A DNA stretch of 64,000 nt, taken from contig JACEFZ010024539.1 of assembly GCA_014155875.1 (NCBI GenBank), forward strand, positions 124,001 through 188,000, read 5' to 3'. How positions within the stretch are numbered: the stretch's first letter is position 1; each line of letters begins with the position of its first letter. The stretch is from Cepaea nemoralis (lineage: Eukaryota; Mollusca; Gastropoda; Stylommatophora; Helicidae). Shown here in pieces: positions 45,350 to 56,599 of the stretch. The position numbers and the translations under genes were made by a program. The notes beneath the pieces were generated by a model. The model saw nothing but the letters and a program-made list of their open reading frames with translations. It made no database searches and had not been told where the DNA came from.

Positions 45350-45985
45350 TACAATGGTATGAGCGTCGGTCATTCAGAAAATATTAGCAAACTAATTAAA
45401 GTTAAAACTGTCTAGAACAGTGTTTCCCAACCTTTTTTGTGCCATGCCCCACTTAAGCCTTTCTAAACTTCATATTGCCCCCCTCCCCCGCCCCACGCCC
45501 CCCCCCCCCTCAACAAATACATTATTTTTAATATTCAAAAATTGAAATGTTCACTAAAGAAACTTGAATGATAGGTTTTAGGAAGAAATCACTAGGTAAT
45601 TATTGAGCAAACACAGTAAGTAAATTTTCAAAACATATAATGGAGAACTGAAATTCAAGTACAAAATAATTTTAATGAAAGATTTTTCTATATTATTTTA
45701 ATTATTAGTAATTATTTATTATTTAAATTTAGTGAGATTCTTGCGCTTGATGCTTGCTGCAAAGAGATCTTATGTCAGGTTCCAATTTAGTTAACTTCAG
45801 TCTCAAGTCTCCCCGTTTTGTTATACTCAGCCGATTTCTTCCATTTTCGAATTGCCCCCCTTAACAGTCAAATTGCCCCCCTGTGGGGCGTGGGCCCCAC
45901 GTTGGGAAACACTGGTCTAGAACATCAAAGACAATCCTTAAATCGATGTGTTGATTACGACATCCTGGGTTGGTGATTGTTCATC
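45350..45985 (+). mobile_element. SINE copy split by a hAT MITE
   Basis: SINE body ATGAGCGTCGGTCATTCAGA is at 45359. The tail, with GATGTGTTGATTACGACATC and CTGG, resumes at about 45945. A 497-bp element interrupts between 45417 and 45915. Confidence 0.75.
45418..45914. mobile_element. non-autonomous hAT element (MITE)
   Basis: Perfect 14-bp inverted ends CAGTGTTTCCCAAC / GTTGGGAAACACTG. An 8-bp duplication, GTCTAGAA, lies at 45410-45417 and 45915-45922. Length 497 bp, AT-rich inside, with C-rich subterminal stretches (GCCCCCCT) near both ends. No transposase remnant was seen. Confidence 0.95.
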
Positions 45986-46136
45986 AAGAATGATGATGAT
46001 CATTTATCTCATTCAGTGGGGTTGAAAGTTTGGAACCGTAGTGAATTCTAAGATGGCTGGTAAACCTATTTTGGTTCGAAATGTTCTTTGAAATGTGGGC
46101 AAAGAATGCTTGGCGTTCCAGAAGGAGGTCTCCAGC

Positions 46137-46138
<2 letters not shown>

Positions 46139-46228
<90 letters not shown>

Positions 46229-46291
46229 TGTGCGTGTGTGTATGTGTGTGTGTGTGTGTGTGTGGTTTTATGTTTTGTTCATTTTATTATT

Positions 46292-46322
<31 letters not shown>

Positions 46323-46327
46323 GGGGG
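46139..46327. repeat. (GA)n, (GT)n and a long G-run
   Basis: (GA)n at 46139-46183 and (GT)n at 46184-46263, then T-rich DNA and a run of about 26 G at 46302-46327. The three different tracts lie within 190 bp. Confidence 0.95.
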
Positions 46328-46329
46328 AA

Positions 46330-46930
46330 TCCAGCCTTCTATCACAGCTCTTGCAGTTCTGTTTGCTTCACAGGTGACTACATCTTTGCGTAATGATGCA
46401 CACAACGAATTTCGGTCTTTGGCAGCAGTCTCCCAAGTGTGATGAATTCTAAAAACTTTTAGTGAGATCTTTAATGTCTTTAAAGCGTTTCCTCTGGTGG
46501 CATTGGGAGCGTTTATCCATGGCGCAGCTCGCCGTAAAATTATTCGCGTAGGAAGCCTGTGATCTGGCATGCGGCCAGCCCAGCAAAACTGATTCCTCAT
46601 TAGTAGAGTGTGGATACTGGGCATGGACGCTCTGTCTAGGACTTCAGTGTCTGGGATCTTGTCTTGCCATTTAATCTTCAATAGCCTCCTAGGGCAGACT
46701 GTGTGAAAGTAGTTTAATTTCCTAGCGTGTCGCTGGTAAACAGTCCAGGTTTCACAAGCATATTAGCAGTGTGGATAATGCGACTACTTTGTAGACTTTC
46801 AGCTTTGTTTGCAGGTTTATTCCATTTCTGTCCCACACATTCTTCTACTGTCTGCCAAAGGCCTCTCTAGCCTTGGAGATTCTTGCATTCACTTTCTGAT
46901 ATTCGGCTCGGTCGGATTAATCCCTGGAGC
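46330..46930 (-). pseudogene. LINE 3' coding fragment (RTE-like)
   Basis: Minus-strand frame with MKIKWQDKIPDTEVLDRASM, then LLMRNQFCWAGRMPDHRLP and ILRRAAPW, and near the end HHTWETAAKDRNSLCASL. This is the usual RTE-like C-terminus, in which NQxxWAGH and a WExxAxDRxxWR helix follow the RT thumb. The upstream part to about 46930 carries CLPATR- and RKLNYFH-type thumb sequence in broken frames. No catalytic motif remains. Confidence 0.75.
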
Positions 46931-47701
46931 TTGCTGGTACATAACTACAGTCTTTTCCAAGTTGATATTTTGATATTGAACTCAAAGTTGGCACAGGCAT
47001 ATGAGAAAGCTGAAGCGTTGTGTTGAATATCTGCCGTTGAGTTTTCCCAAGAAAATCATGCCCGTAAACAAAATCGATGAAGATAACGACGTTAATGGGG
47101 ATTCCAGTGGAGTCTCTTCGTCCGGTAGGGAGCATCATGTGCTACAGGTGATACCCGATCATCATCGCGCAACTGTTTGCAAATTAAAGGTTACAAACAC
47201 TAAATGTTGGTACATGGAATGTCAGAACAATTAGCCAAATAGAAAACTAGATCATATCAAGAAAGAAATGGAAAGAATGAAGATAAATATATTAGGGGTT
47301 AGTTAAATGGGATGACCAGGTTCAGGGAGGAAGGGGGGGGGGGGGGAGAGAGAGAGAGAGAATATTCAGAAAAGTATAGAATTATCTACTCAGGAGGGAT
47401 GGACTACAAAAGGGGAGTTGGCATAATTTTGAATCAAAAGTGCTAGGATAGTTAAAGGATTTTGGACCATCTCAGATAGAGTATAATTAGTGAAACTCCA
47501 TGGCAAACCTCTGAATATTAACATAATACAAGTATATGCACCAACATCAGACTGAAAAGAAGAAGATATAGATATATTTTATAATGAATTAGACATGTCC
47601 GTAGACCAGTGTAAACATTTGGAAATGAATGTCATATTCGGGGATTTCAATGCCAAAGTAGGCAACGGAAAGATGGTGTGACTGGTGGCTATGGCCTAGG
47701 T

Positions 47702-50005
47702 CAGAGGTTCCCAAATCACAGCCCATGAGCCACTTGTATGTCGCCAGCTGACAGAAAGTGGCACGCGATGCCTCGTTATTTAATATAATATATAGTAATA
47801 ATTTCAAACATGCACTAGGAGCGCCCCGTCAGCATTTCGCAACGAAAGGTTATGAAGTTCCCATATCCCAGCATTGTCGACCAATCAGAGTGCGCAAGGC
47901 GCCATTTGTCGTCTGTTACAACTGTTTAGCAGAGTCGATAATATTGTGTTAAAATTAGATTTTTTTTCAAACAAAAATTTACCATTAAAGCGCATAAACA
48001 TGAGTATGGAAAATCTAAAATCAAACAATGGTTCTAAAATAAAACAAACTAAAGTGTGAAGAAGTTGCTTGTTGTGAATTCAACAAAGATTGGACGGAGA
48101 AATGTATGTTTATGCCTAGCCGCAGTAGTAAACCAGTTTGCTTAATCTGCAGATTTTGTGTTTCTGTAACAAACAAATTTAATCTGGACGACACTTAACG
48201 ACAACACATTCAGACATAAATGCTCAATATCCGATCAATTCGGAGTTAAGAAAAGATTTCATAGCTAAAAAAGAAACTTCTCTTACCAGGCAGAAGTCAG
48301 TTGTCACCAAGGCTAACGAACAGAGCAAGAGTGCTGTTGTTGCGTCGTACGAAGTCGCTCTTTTGTTGGCTCGCAAAAAGAAGCCGTTCACTGATGCAGA
48401 AGAAATAATCCAGCCTTCCCTTAAAAATGCTGCTAGAATGCTTGGCGATAAAAAGTGTGAAACAAAATTTGATCAGATTCCTTTGTCTAATAATAATATG
48501 GCCAGGCGAGTTGAAGAATTAACCATCGACAAGGAGCAGCACATATCAAATATTGTAAAAAATTTTCAATGGCGATGGATGAATCCACTGACATTTCTGA
48601 CACATCTAGGGTCGCAGTTTTTGTTCGAGCAATAAACGATAATTTTGAAGTCATTGAAGAACTTCCAGGACTTGAATCGATGCATGCAACTACCAAAGGG
48701 ACTGATTTGTTTGAAACTCTGAAGTTGTGTGTAGAGAAAAACAACAGAGAATGGAATAAATTTAACAGTGTATGCACCGACGGTGCTCCGGCTTTGATGG
48801 GTAAAAAGTATGGATGTCTAGTTTCATTGGAATAGTTTCTTGACAGCACTATATTAAATATCATTGTATCATCCACCAAGAAGCTCTGTGCGGAAAGACA
48901 TTAAATCTGAAACTTCTACTACTGATACACTGTGATGTCAGATGGTTATCTAAAGGGAAAGTTCTGTCACGTTTCTGGGAACTGAAAAATAGTGTCTATC
49001 TGTTTCTGTCTGAAATAAATGAATTATCTAGAGAACGAGAATGTCTGCTGAACTATGACTGGCTTAATGGCCTGGCATTTTTGGTGGACATCACGTTTCA
49101 TGTAAACTCTTTAAATGCGATGATCCAGGGGGGAGGGGGAGGGCTATTCAAAAATGTGTGCGATGACATTTCTTCATTTAAAATAAGAATACGAATTTAA
49201 AGGCGTTTCCAACTCTGAAGACTCTTGTGGCGGAAAAGAAATATGACTTGTTACAGTACAAAGTAAAAGCTCAAAGTCTTCTGGATATCTTTCACTCGAG
49301 ATTTCAAGAGTTCACAATAGAGGAGGATAATGTTGCCCTCTTCATAAATCCGTTCGTATTTCCTGATGCCAAGCTCTGTCAATTACAGTAAAATCTTCAG
49401 CACGAAGTAATTTATTTGAAATGCAATTCTGCACTGAGATGTAACTTTCTGGAGCTGCCTGGTTCACTTTCAGCTGATCATATGATTTTATTCTGGTGAC
49501 TATTGCCCGTCAAACAATTTGAACACCTTCGTTCATTCGCCCAGAGATACATTTGTCGTCGTTTTGGTTCGACTTACAGATGCGAGCAGTCATTTTCCGC
49601 AATGATGTTATAAAAAAACAAGCAACGTTCCACTCACCGACAGTAACCTAGCTGCGCTTATGACTTAGGACACGACAGATCTGTTCCCAGACATTGATAA
49701 ACTGGTATCTGAACTTAAGTAACTGGTTATGAAGAACAGTTGCAAATGTAAATTAATTACATTAATAACGATTTTCGAAACTGATTAAAAATTTATTGTT
49801 AAATGAACTTTTGATTTTAAACCAAAAAATTACCGCAGTGTAGTACTGACACTGATTGCCTTTAAAGTTTTAGAATTTTGTTGACGAAAGTTAAGAACGG
49901 TAAAAATGATATTGCACGACTTTTATAGTATTATAACGTTGTGGCCCGCTTAACTACCGGAAATAGTAGATATGGTCCTCTGCTTGAAAAGCTTGGGAAC
50001 TACTG
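47702..50005 (+). mobile_element. hAT transposon with decayed transposase
   Basis: Ends CAGAGGTTCCCAA (47702) and TTGGGAACTACTG (to 50005) are imperfect inverted repeats. The 8-bp duplication is GCCTAGGT / GCCTAGGC (47694-47701 and 50006-50013), one mismatch. The interrupted endonuclease frame of the RTE element continues on the far side. Length 2304 bp. Confidence 0.9.
47990..49735 (+). pseudogene. hAT transposase (ZBED5/GTF2IRD2-like), broken
   Basis: Pieces appear in order. MSMENLKSNNGSK is near 48000. ASYEVALLLARKKKPFTDAE and IIQPSLKNAARML are at 48340-48450, the conserved region before the core. AMDESTDISDTSRVAVFVRA at 48570 is the catalytic start with its aspartate. FNSVCTDGAPALMGKKYG at 48762 is the CTDGAPAM-type motif. 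Later, LIHCDVRWLSKGKVLSRFWE is at about 48925-48985 and a dimerisation-type region follows to 49700. At least three frames are used and stops occur between pieces, so it is not functional. Sequence style matches domesticated hAT genes of vertebrates, but its place between terminal repeats shows it is a transposon copy. Confidence 0.85.
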
Positions 50006-50103
50006 GCCTAGGCGATAGGAAGAAGAGAGGTGAAAGATTAATAGCATGGGCAGAATACTGTGAAATGGTAATAGGTAACACCTGGTTCAAACACCTCCTC
50101 GAC

Positions 50104-50106
<3 letters not shown>

Positions 50107-50195
<89 letters not shown>
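50107..50195. repeat. (AT)n inside the RTE endonuclease
   Basis: About 44 AT units between the codons for FKHLLDN and EKHLRNQIDY. It replaces or expands a short coding stretch of the endonuclease. Confidence 0.95.
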
Positions 50196-50197
<2 letters not shown>

Positions 50198-51943
50198 AAA
50201 AGCACTTGAGAAATCAAATTGACTACATACTGATTACAAATTGATTCATAAGCAGTTCAGTGGGAGCAAAAACTAGACCAGGAGCAGGTGGACATAGTGA
50301 CCATGTGCCAGTTATAGGAAAGATGAGGTTAAGACTTAAAACCATAAAGAAAACCCCCAAAAAACATCAAGCTGGATCTAGCATTACTTAAAACAAACAA
50401 ATAAATTAGAGAAAAGTACAATGTTACTGTAAAGAACAGATATAATGCCATGGAGATAATACAGACTATTTATGAACAATGGGACATGTTGCGGAAATCA
50501 ATCCAATAGACATAAATAGAAATCATTCCACTTAATAATAGAATTGCAAAAAAGAAATGGATGACATATGACATTTCGCAGATGATGGGTGAAAGAAGAA
50601 ATAAAAAGCAAGATAAAGAAGAATATAATAGATTCCATAAAGAAATAGTAAACAAATGCAAAGTGTCTAAAGAAGTATAGCTGAATCAACAGTGCATGGA
50701 AATCGGGACAAACTATGGAAAAGACTCACATTTCAACTATCAACAAATAAATACAATAACTAGGTAGGAAAACATGAAATAACACTGAATGTTTAAACAA
50801 GATGATATAGTCAATAGTTGGACAGAATATCTGGAAGAACTGTATGATGATAGGAGACTGGATGTAAATATTCAAAACAATGGTAAGGGTCCACTAACAC
50901 TTGCAGCGGAAGTTGAAATTGCACTACATCGCATAAAGAAAGGAAAGACACTCGGTCCGGAGAACATTACACTGGAGGAAATTGATGTTCTGTGTGATTT
51001 TGGAATCGAAATACTGACAAAATTTCTAAATATCATCTACACTAGTTGATACATTCCTAGTGATATATTAAAATCCATGTTTATAGCTCTGCCAAAGTAA
51101 CTAGGAGCTTTAGAATGCGAAGAGCATCGCACAATAAGTTTTAAGAATTACATGACAAAGCTGCTACTGAGAATTATGAAAAGAATAAGAAACAACATTA
51201 CACTAGAAATTAATGACGAATAGTGTGGATTTGTGGAGGGAAAGGTCACAAACAACGCTATATATTCTCAGGACACTATTAGAAAGAGCTATAGAATTAA
51301 AAACAGATCTGTACCTATGCTTCATAGACTATACAAAAGCATTTGACTATGTGAAACATGATGAAATAATAAAATTACTAAAGCAACTGAACATTGACGG
51401 CAAAGATCTGAGAATAATAAAGAACATATATTGACAGCCTGCGGCCATAAGAATCAACAACCTGGTAGGAACATTTCAGTGTATAAAGATGAGCGTCAGA
51501 CAAGGTTGTGTAATGTCTCCTGATTTCTTCTCACTGTACAGTGAATATATAATGAGATCTACAGAAAATATGTCAGGGATCCTGGTTGGTGGACATAATA
51601 TAAATAACTTACGTTATGCTGATGACGCCGTTCTGATAGCAACATGTCAGTAGGAACTACAGGAAATGAAAGATACAGTAGTTGTAGAAAGTGAAAATAT
51701 TGGTCTCAGCTTGAATGGAAGAGACAAGCCATGGTGATATCAAAGAAACAGATTGTGTCTAAATGTGCAGTTAAAGCAAATGATGTTATTTTGGGACAAA
51801 TGCAGAAATTCAAATATCTAGGCACATTGATCACATCAAATGGAAGATGCATCATACAGATAAAGAACATAATAGGATAAGCAAAATCTGCATTCTATTA
51901 GATGAAGAACATTTTATGCAATAAGTCCTTGTCATTGGAAGTT

Positions 51944-52185
51944 TTTTTTCCGCATATCCTTTACAGGACATCGCTGTCAACATCAGCATCTCTCAGCTGA
52001 TGGATGATTTCTTGGCAGGATTACGCTCAGTAGTTTTCCATTGCTTTCTAAGCGACTGGCTCACATACCCCGTAAGTTACTGACGCGGAGAGAACCACTA
52101 CCAATTCTCACACATATCACGTTACTGACGAGAGTATACGGGATTACGGAGAAAGTCGTGTAACCCCTAGACCAGAGAGACCGAC
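51944..52185 (-). mobile_element. tRNA-like SINE with 12-bp duplication
   Basis: Reverse orientation, with a T-run at its + strand start (51943-51949) followed by CGCATATCCTTTACAGGACA. It has the same parts as the 10024 copy. TCATTGGAAGTT is duplicated at 51932-51943 and 52186-52197. It lies in the thumb region of the RTE copy. Confidence 0.93.
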
Positions 52186-52239
52186 TCATTGGAAGTTAGA
52201 AAACGCATTTTTGTGGACACACATAGCTTGTGGACAGTA

Positions 52240-54155
52240 ATGATATTCCTCTATAATTTTCACATTGGAACTTGTCTCCTTTCTTTAAGATAGGTATCGG
52301 TAATGGCTCTTTCCAGTCATGAGGTAATTCTTCTGTCCTCCAGATTTTTATTATTAGTTCGTATAGCTTTAGATGTAATGCATGGCCACCCGCCTTTATA
52401 AATTCAGCAGCAATTCCATCAGCCCCAGTTGCCTTATTGTTTTTAAGTCGTGTTATTACATATAGGATTTCTTCAAATGCAGGTTCTTCAATTTGTGGTT
52501 CACACGTTAGAACCTCTTCCTATGGGAAGGTGTCACTTGGAGCTTCACAATTTAGTAATTCAACAAAATATTCTTTCCATGTGTTACACATTTCCTCATT
52601 GGTATTTATCACATTCCCATTTTTGTCTTTTAAACCATATGTGTTGTGTTGGTGCCCTCGTTTCATTGACTTCAGTTCTTTAAAAAAACTTTCTGGATTC
52701 GTTTTTCTGGTGATTAGTTTCCATATCTTTGATTATATTACTCATATATTCTCGCTTCTGCTGTCGAACTATTTTTGTAGCCTCTTTACATTCATTTCTA
52801 TATTGCTCTTCCTTTTGGATGTTGTTGATGTCATTTAACCATAAATGTCTGGCATTCTTTTTCCTAATGACTGCTTCTTCACATTTTTGATTGAACCATC
52901 TGTTCTTTCTATGCGTGGTTAACACACCGAGACATTCTTCTGCGGTAGATTGAATTGTATTCTTGATGTTCAACCAAGTTTGGTCAACGCTTTCCTCCAA
53001 AGGGTTTTGCAGAGTTTCAAGTTTACATTTTATTTCATCTGTAAATTTCTCTTTGACTGTAATTTCTTGTAGTTTTTCTCTGTTATATGTTGGGTGTAAT
53101 CTTTGTAATTTAGTATAGAAAGCTCTCTTAAGTTTTATTTTAAATTTTGCTCCAACGAGGAAGTGGTCGCTGTGGCACTCAGCTCCTCTATAACTTCTAA
53201 CTTGTTGTATGTTTGATGCATTTCTGTTGTTAATTAAAATGTGATCTATTTGATTATAGGTTCTCTTGTCACATGATTTCCAAGTTTGTTTGTGTATATC
53301 CTTTCTTTGTAGTCTGGAACTGCTAATCTGCAGTCCTTTGGATTCTGCCAGGTTGATGACTCTCCATCCATTATCATTTGAAGTTGTATGTAGGCTTTCC
53401 ATACCGGCCACTTTTTTATGAGTTTGCTCTCTACCTATTTTTGCATTGAAGTCTCCCAGCACAATCAGGATGTCCTGTTTGGGGGTTTCTTCTATGACAT
53501 CTTCCAAATCATTATAAAAGTCTTCTTTAACGTCATCTTCTTTCTCTTCAGTAGGTGCATGTACATTAATCATCGTTATATTTTTCCATTTACCTTTTAT
53601 TCGTAATTTACTAATTCTGTCATTAACAGCTTTAAAGTTTAGAACGTTCCCCCATAACTCTTTTTTGATGACAAAACCTGTTCCTAATTCATGTTTATTT
53701 TGGGTGTTTCCTCCATATATTACAATCATTCCATTTTGCTCTAAAGTACCCTCTCCTGGCCACCTTATTTCTTGAATTGCTGTTATATCCATTTGATATT
53801 CAACCAGCTCCCGGGTTAGTTCTTCAGCCGCTCCAGCTCGATATAGTGTCCGTACATTCCATGTTCCAAATCTCAAGAGTCCTTTAACGTTCCGAGGTTG
53901 TTGTCCAAATAAGTCAGTCCGAATTCGAGACTTATGTATCTGTCTCGTAGCAAAATAGTTTTTACAAAGGTGGGGATGTTAACCCCACGCTTCAACCCCC
54001 AACCTGGAGAACCAAGGTGTTTCTCTTTGTCTGTTCTCTACCCTTTGACCTGTCCGGCTTGGGAGGCCCTGCTGGTAGCTACTCTACCGCCGGCATAGCT
54101 CTCAGGGTCATTGATAAACTCAAGCTCCCCCACCACGACAAGGTGGAAACACCAT
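52240..54155 (-). mobile_element. RTE-type LINE, 5' region, endonuclease and start of RT
   Basis: Reading on the minus strand, the element begins near 54155 with GTTTCCACCTTGTCGTGGTG and GGGGAGCTTGAG, then GAGAGCTATGCCGGCGG, a 5' leader that commonly precedes RTE-type elements in animal genomes. The endonuclease ORF follows (53876-52680). RT fingers come next (NKATGADGIAAEFIKAGGHA near 52440 and LPILKKGDKFQCENYR near 52260). The copy stops at about 52240 before the RT palm, so its 3' half is missing. Confidence 0.9.
52680..53876 (-). CDS. RTE-type AP endonuclease domain (398 residues)
   Basis: Starts MRFGTWNVRTLYRAGAAEEL, a typical first motif with the catalytic asparagine. Next come ITAIQEIRWPGEG (glutamate), ITMINVHAPTEEKEDD, ILIVLGDFNAKIGREQ (aspartate/asparagine), NQIDHILINNR and GAECHSDHFLVGAKFK (SDH). 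All signature residues of the LINE AP-like endonuclease are present. After about residue 245 comes the basic linker (FNQKCEEAVIRKKNARHLWL). The frame closes at 52680 with ESRKFF-stop, and RT sequence continues beyond in other frames. In active elements this domain nicks DNA to prime reverse transcription. Here the nuclease is intact but its RT is truncated. The ATG at 53876 fits the conserved start of the motif, though the leader upstream could extend it. Confidence 0.9.
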   Translation of the reverse strand: MRFGTWNVRTLYRAGAAEELTRELVEYQMDITAIQEIRWPGEGTLEQNGMIVIYGGNTQNKHELGTGFVIKKELWGNVLNFKAVNDRISKLRIKGKWKNITMINVHAPTEEKEDDVKEDFYNDLEDVIEETPKQDILIVLGDFNAKIGREQTHKKVAGMESLHTTSNDNGWRVINLAESKGLQISSSRLQRKDIHKQTWKSCDKRTYNQIDHILINNRNASNIQQVRSYRGAECHSDHFLVGAKFKIKLKRAFYTKLQRLHPTYNREKLQEITVKEKFTDEIKCKLETLQNPLEESVDQTWLNIKNTIQSTAEECLGVLTTHRKNRWFNQKCEEAVIRKKNARHLWLNDINNIQKEEQYRNECKEATKIVRQQKREYMSNIIKDMETNHQKNESRKFF

Positions 54156-54169
54156 CGGGGGAGTTTATA

Positions 54170-54518
54170 GAAGAATGGTGAAAATTAATTGGAAAGCCAA
54201 AATGAGCAATCTGGACATTTTGAGGAAAACTAAGTCGCAAAGACATCTTATCATAAACATCAGAAAGAGGCAGTCATCGCTTTTTGGCCACTTTATGAGA
54301 AGACAAAACTTGGAACATGTCATGAGAACCGAAACGATTTGCAGAAAGAGCGAAAGGAGGAAGACATAGCATAGAGGGATAGAGAAGATTCTCGACAGTC
54401 TTGTGTTATTGCACTGAATGGAGTCAACACACGAATTGATCCATGCGTCGGAGATGGCAATTTGTGGAGAGGCATGATCGCCCACGCCAGCCGGCCAGGC
54501 ACTGGATGATTATAATGG

Positions 54519-54600
<82 letters not shown>
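54170..54600 (+). repeat. RTE 3' fragment ending in (CT)n
   Basis: MVKINWKAKMSNLDILRKTK and RKRQSSLFGHFMRRQNLEHV mark the RTE C-terminus. The 3' end GATGATTATAATGG-like leads into (CT)n at 54522-54598 and (GCT)n. The arrangement is the same as at 11141 and 38990. Confidence 0.85.
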
Positions 54601-54884
54601 TGCTGCTGCTGCCAGTAGTTGTTCGCAACTCGTCTACTATTTCAGACCCTGATTATTAATAATAGAGAGACTGACCACACATTTTTCCTGTTTTTCAGAT
54701 ATATTGTATTGTATTGATTTCCATTTTCATAAGTTGTTATTTACGTCTTGAGTCTTGAGTATAATTAACTCCATTATACATTTTAGCAAATGATGACCTA
54801 AATCTAATGAATTTTTGTATTTGTCCAAAATGAATACCAATCATTTCAGTGTTATTTGCGTCTAGAGTGTTTCCGCAGACTTAG

Positions 54885-55075
54885 TTAGTCTTTCCTCTTG
54901 AGCCTAAGGCGGCGCATAGGGCAGAAGTCCTGTCTCTCCATGCTTGGCGGTTCGCTGCTATCTGTTGTAGATCTTGGATATTTACTTGGCCATTGAATGA
55001 GCCTTCTCTAATGATGGTTCTACGCAGGGTCTCTCTTGGTCTTCCCCGTTTGGAAAGAACCGCAGACTGCACACT
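54885..55075 (-). pseudogene. small LINE C-terminal fragment
   Basis: The minus strand reads SKRGRPRETLRRTIIREGSF, then DLQQIAANRQAWRDRTSALC. GRPxxTxRR and a NRxxWR helix are the usual last part of several LINE proteins. Only about 60 residues remain. Confidence 0.65.
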
Positions 55076-55181
55076 GAAATTTAATTTGTTGAACTGTAAA
55101 ATTCAGTATGCTATTCTTTTCTTGAAGCATTAAGGCAAAAAAACTACAAATGATAATAAAATAAAATAAACTTACCATAAA

Positions 55182-55396
55182 TTAAAACAATGTTTTCCCG
55201 TAGTGAATTTGAATAACGAAGACACAAACCATAGAATGTACGATTTATTGCCTGGCATATTTCGCTGCATCTCGTCAGGTACATACAGCAGAAGTCACAC
55301 AACATAGAGTAAAATAACTAGATACGTCGCTCAAGTTGAAATATACACATGTTCGCACAGTAATATCAATTGTTTACCCTGGCAATTTTAAATTGA
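55182..55396 (-). mobile_element. Penelope-like 3' terminus, reverse copy
   Basis: The reverse complement matches the 3' region at 62925-63120, from the last codons of the ORF (FKIAR-like in place of SLKLPW) through TTACTGTGCGAACATGTG to the terminal AAAACATTGTTTTAAT. It contains a hammerhead motif (55238-55282). Confidence 0.85.
55238..55282 (-). ncRNA. hammerhead ribozyme, reverse copy
   Basis: On the minus strand: GTAC (55282-55279), CTGACGAG (55278-55271), CGAAA, a stem with GCCAGGC, AATC ending at 55242, then GTAC (55241-55238). The core is identical to the copy at 63029-63073. Confidence 0.75.
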
Positions 55397-56389
55397 CTAC
55401 TGTCATATGGCAGAAATTAGTTAATTGGTTTGTACACACATAAAATAATAACAGATATAAAAGAGTAGATTTTAGGCACCAAAAGTAGCAACAAAACGCA
55501 CCACAATACGTCATAGATTGGCGTCGTTTAACAACAGAAACGACGCGACGGCACTTTAGCACGGGACACTGACACGAACATCACTACTCTTCAACACTCC
55601 CAAGTTAGGACCTTTAATACAAGACACAGACACGAACATTACCAGCCTTCAACATGACACTAGTGGAGAAAGTTGGAGCGGCGCACGGACAAAAATGTTA
55701 CCCTTGCCCGATTCAGAACAAATAAGAATTACACATTAGAACTTAGAGACCAACCGCCATGGGCATCCACCTGAGTACAATGCCACGCACAATAGACACC
55801 CGTATTCACGTAGGACGGCTGCAGGTTGGATGTGTGGAAGAACTGTAGGGTGACTGCACAGTGTCGATGTTTCCTCTTGTTAGCTTCTGACGCTCGGCGG
55901 CGGAGTGGATGTCAGGTTAACGTGTCTGTTTGACTGAGGAACGGCTGGTCGTTTGACATACGTTATACCAGTATTGATAATGCAGCACCGCGAATAAAGT
56001 TATAGTGATCGGTCCACTGTCGGCCAAGGTCTTGTTATATGTGGAGTGGAGTCGTCTTGTAGAGGGTTGCGGTCATGGTCATGGTCATGGGTCATGGGAA
56101 CCCCAATGGTTCAGTTGAGGTGACTTTCTTTCAGAATTATCACAGTCATCAGCCTAGACAAGGACGAAACATACAGTGCTGCGTTTGAAGCATTCACATC
56201 GGCGACGACGGTTGCGGAACATCAGGATCGTAGACACGTCCTCCTACTACTTGCCAATTAATAGAGAGAGTGGAGAGAGATAACCCCGTGCCCCGTCCCG
56301 TGACAACTAGTACTACCATGTCTTTCTATCTGCACAAAATTGGCCTATATAGATGAATCATTAAAGCTTCTGCAAACTTTAACAAACGA
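55397..56389. other. spacer between two inverted Penelope 3' ends, no gene seen
   Basis: About 1 kb of unique-looking sequence. It has a short repeat GACACxGACACGAACAT near 55565 and 55627, and GGTCATGGTCATGGTCATGG near 56071. It may be the 5' noncoding part of a Penelope-like element or unrelated host DNA. Confidence 0.5.
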
Positions 56390-56588
56390 CTATTTTGTGT
56401 ATTTAAAATTGCCATGATAAACAATAGATATTAATGTGCGAACATGTGTATATTTCAGCTTGAACGATGTATCTAGTTTTTTTTAAAATCTATGTTGTGT
56501 GACTTCTGCAGTATGCACCTGACGAGATGCAGCGAAATATGCCAGGCAATAAATCGTACAATCTATGGTTTGTGTCTTCATTATTCGA
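56390..56588 (+). mobile_element. Penelope-like 3' terminus, forward copy
   Basis: Matches 62925-63115 from the last ORF codons (TTTAAAATTGCC) through GTGCGAACATGTGTATATTT to TTCATTATTCGAA. It contains a hammerhead motif (56515-56549). Opposite in orientation to 55182-55396. Confidence 0.85.
56515..56549 (+). ncRNA. hammerhead ribozyme, forward copy with one stem change
   Basis: GCAC (56515-56518), CTGACGAG (56519-56526), CGAAA, AATC ending at 56545 and GTAC (56546-56549). The core is intact. GCAC instead of GTAC makes one C-A mismatch in stem I, so cleavage may be weaker. Confidence 0.65.
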
Positions 56589-56599
56589 ACATAAATCAA

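Larger units (their letters stand above)
47195..52225 (+). mobile_element. RTE-type LINE carrying nested hAT, (AT)n and SINE insertions
   Basis: The endonuclease starts near 47197 (LNVGTWNVRT-like) and is cut at 47701 by a hAT element. It resumes at 50014 (GDRKKRGERLIAWAEYCEMV). It is interrupted again by (AT)n at 50107-50195 inside the coding sequence, then NQIDYILIT near 50212. RT follows at 50790-51930 with LGPENITLEEI, CFIDYTKAFDYVKHDEI, VRQGCVMSPDFF and LRYADDAVLI. A SINE lies at 51944-52185. After it only a few codons of the element remain. The whole is broken by stops. Confidence 0.88.

Noticed and set aside
46095..46442. Cys/Val-rich ORF
   Set aside because: It is translated from (GA)n, (GT)n and a G-run.
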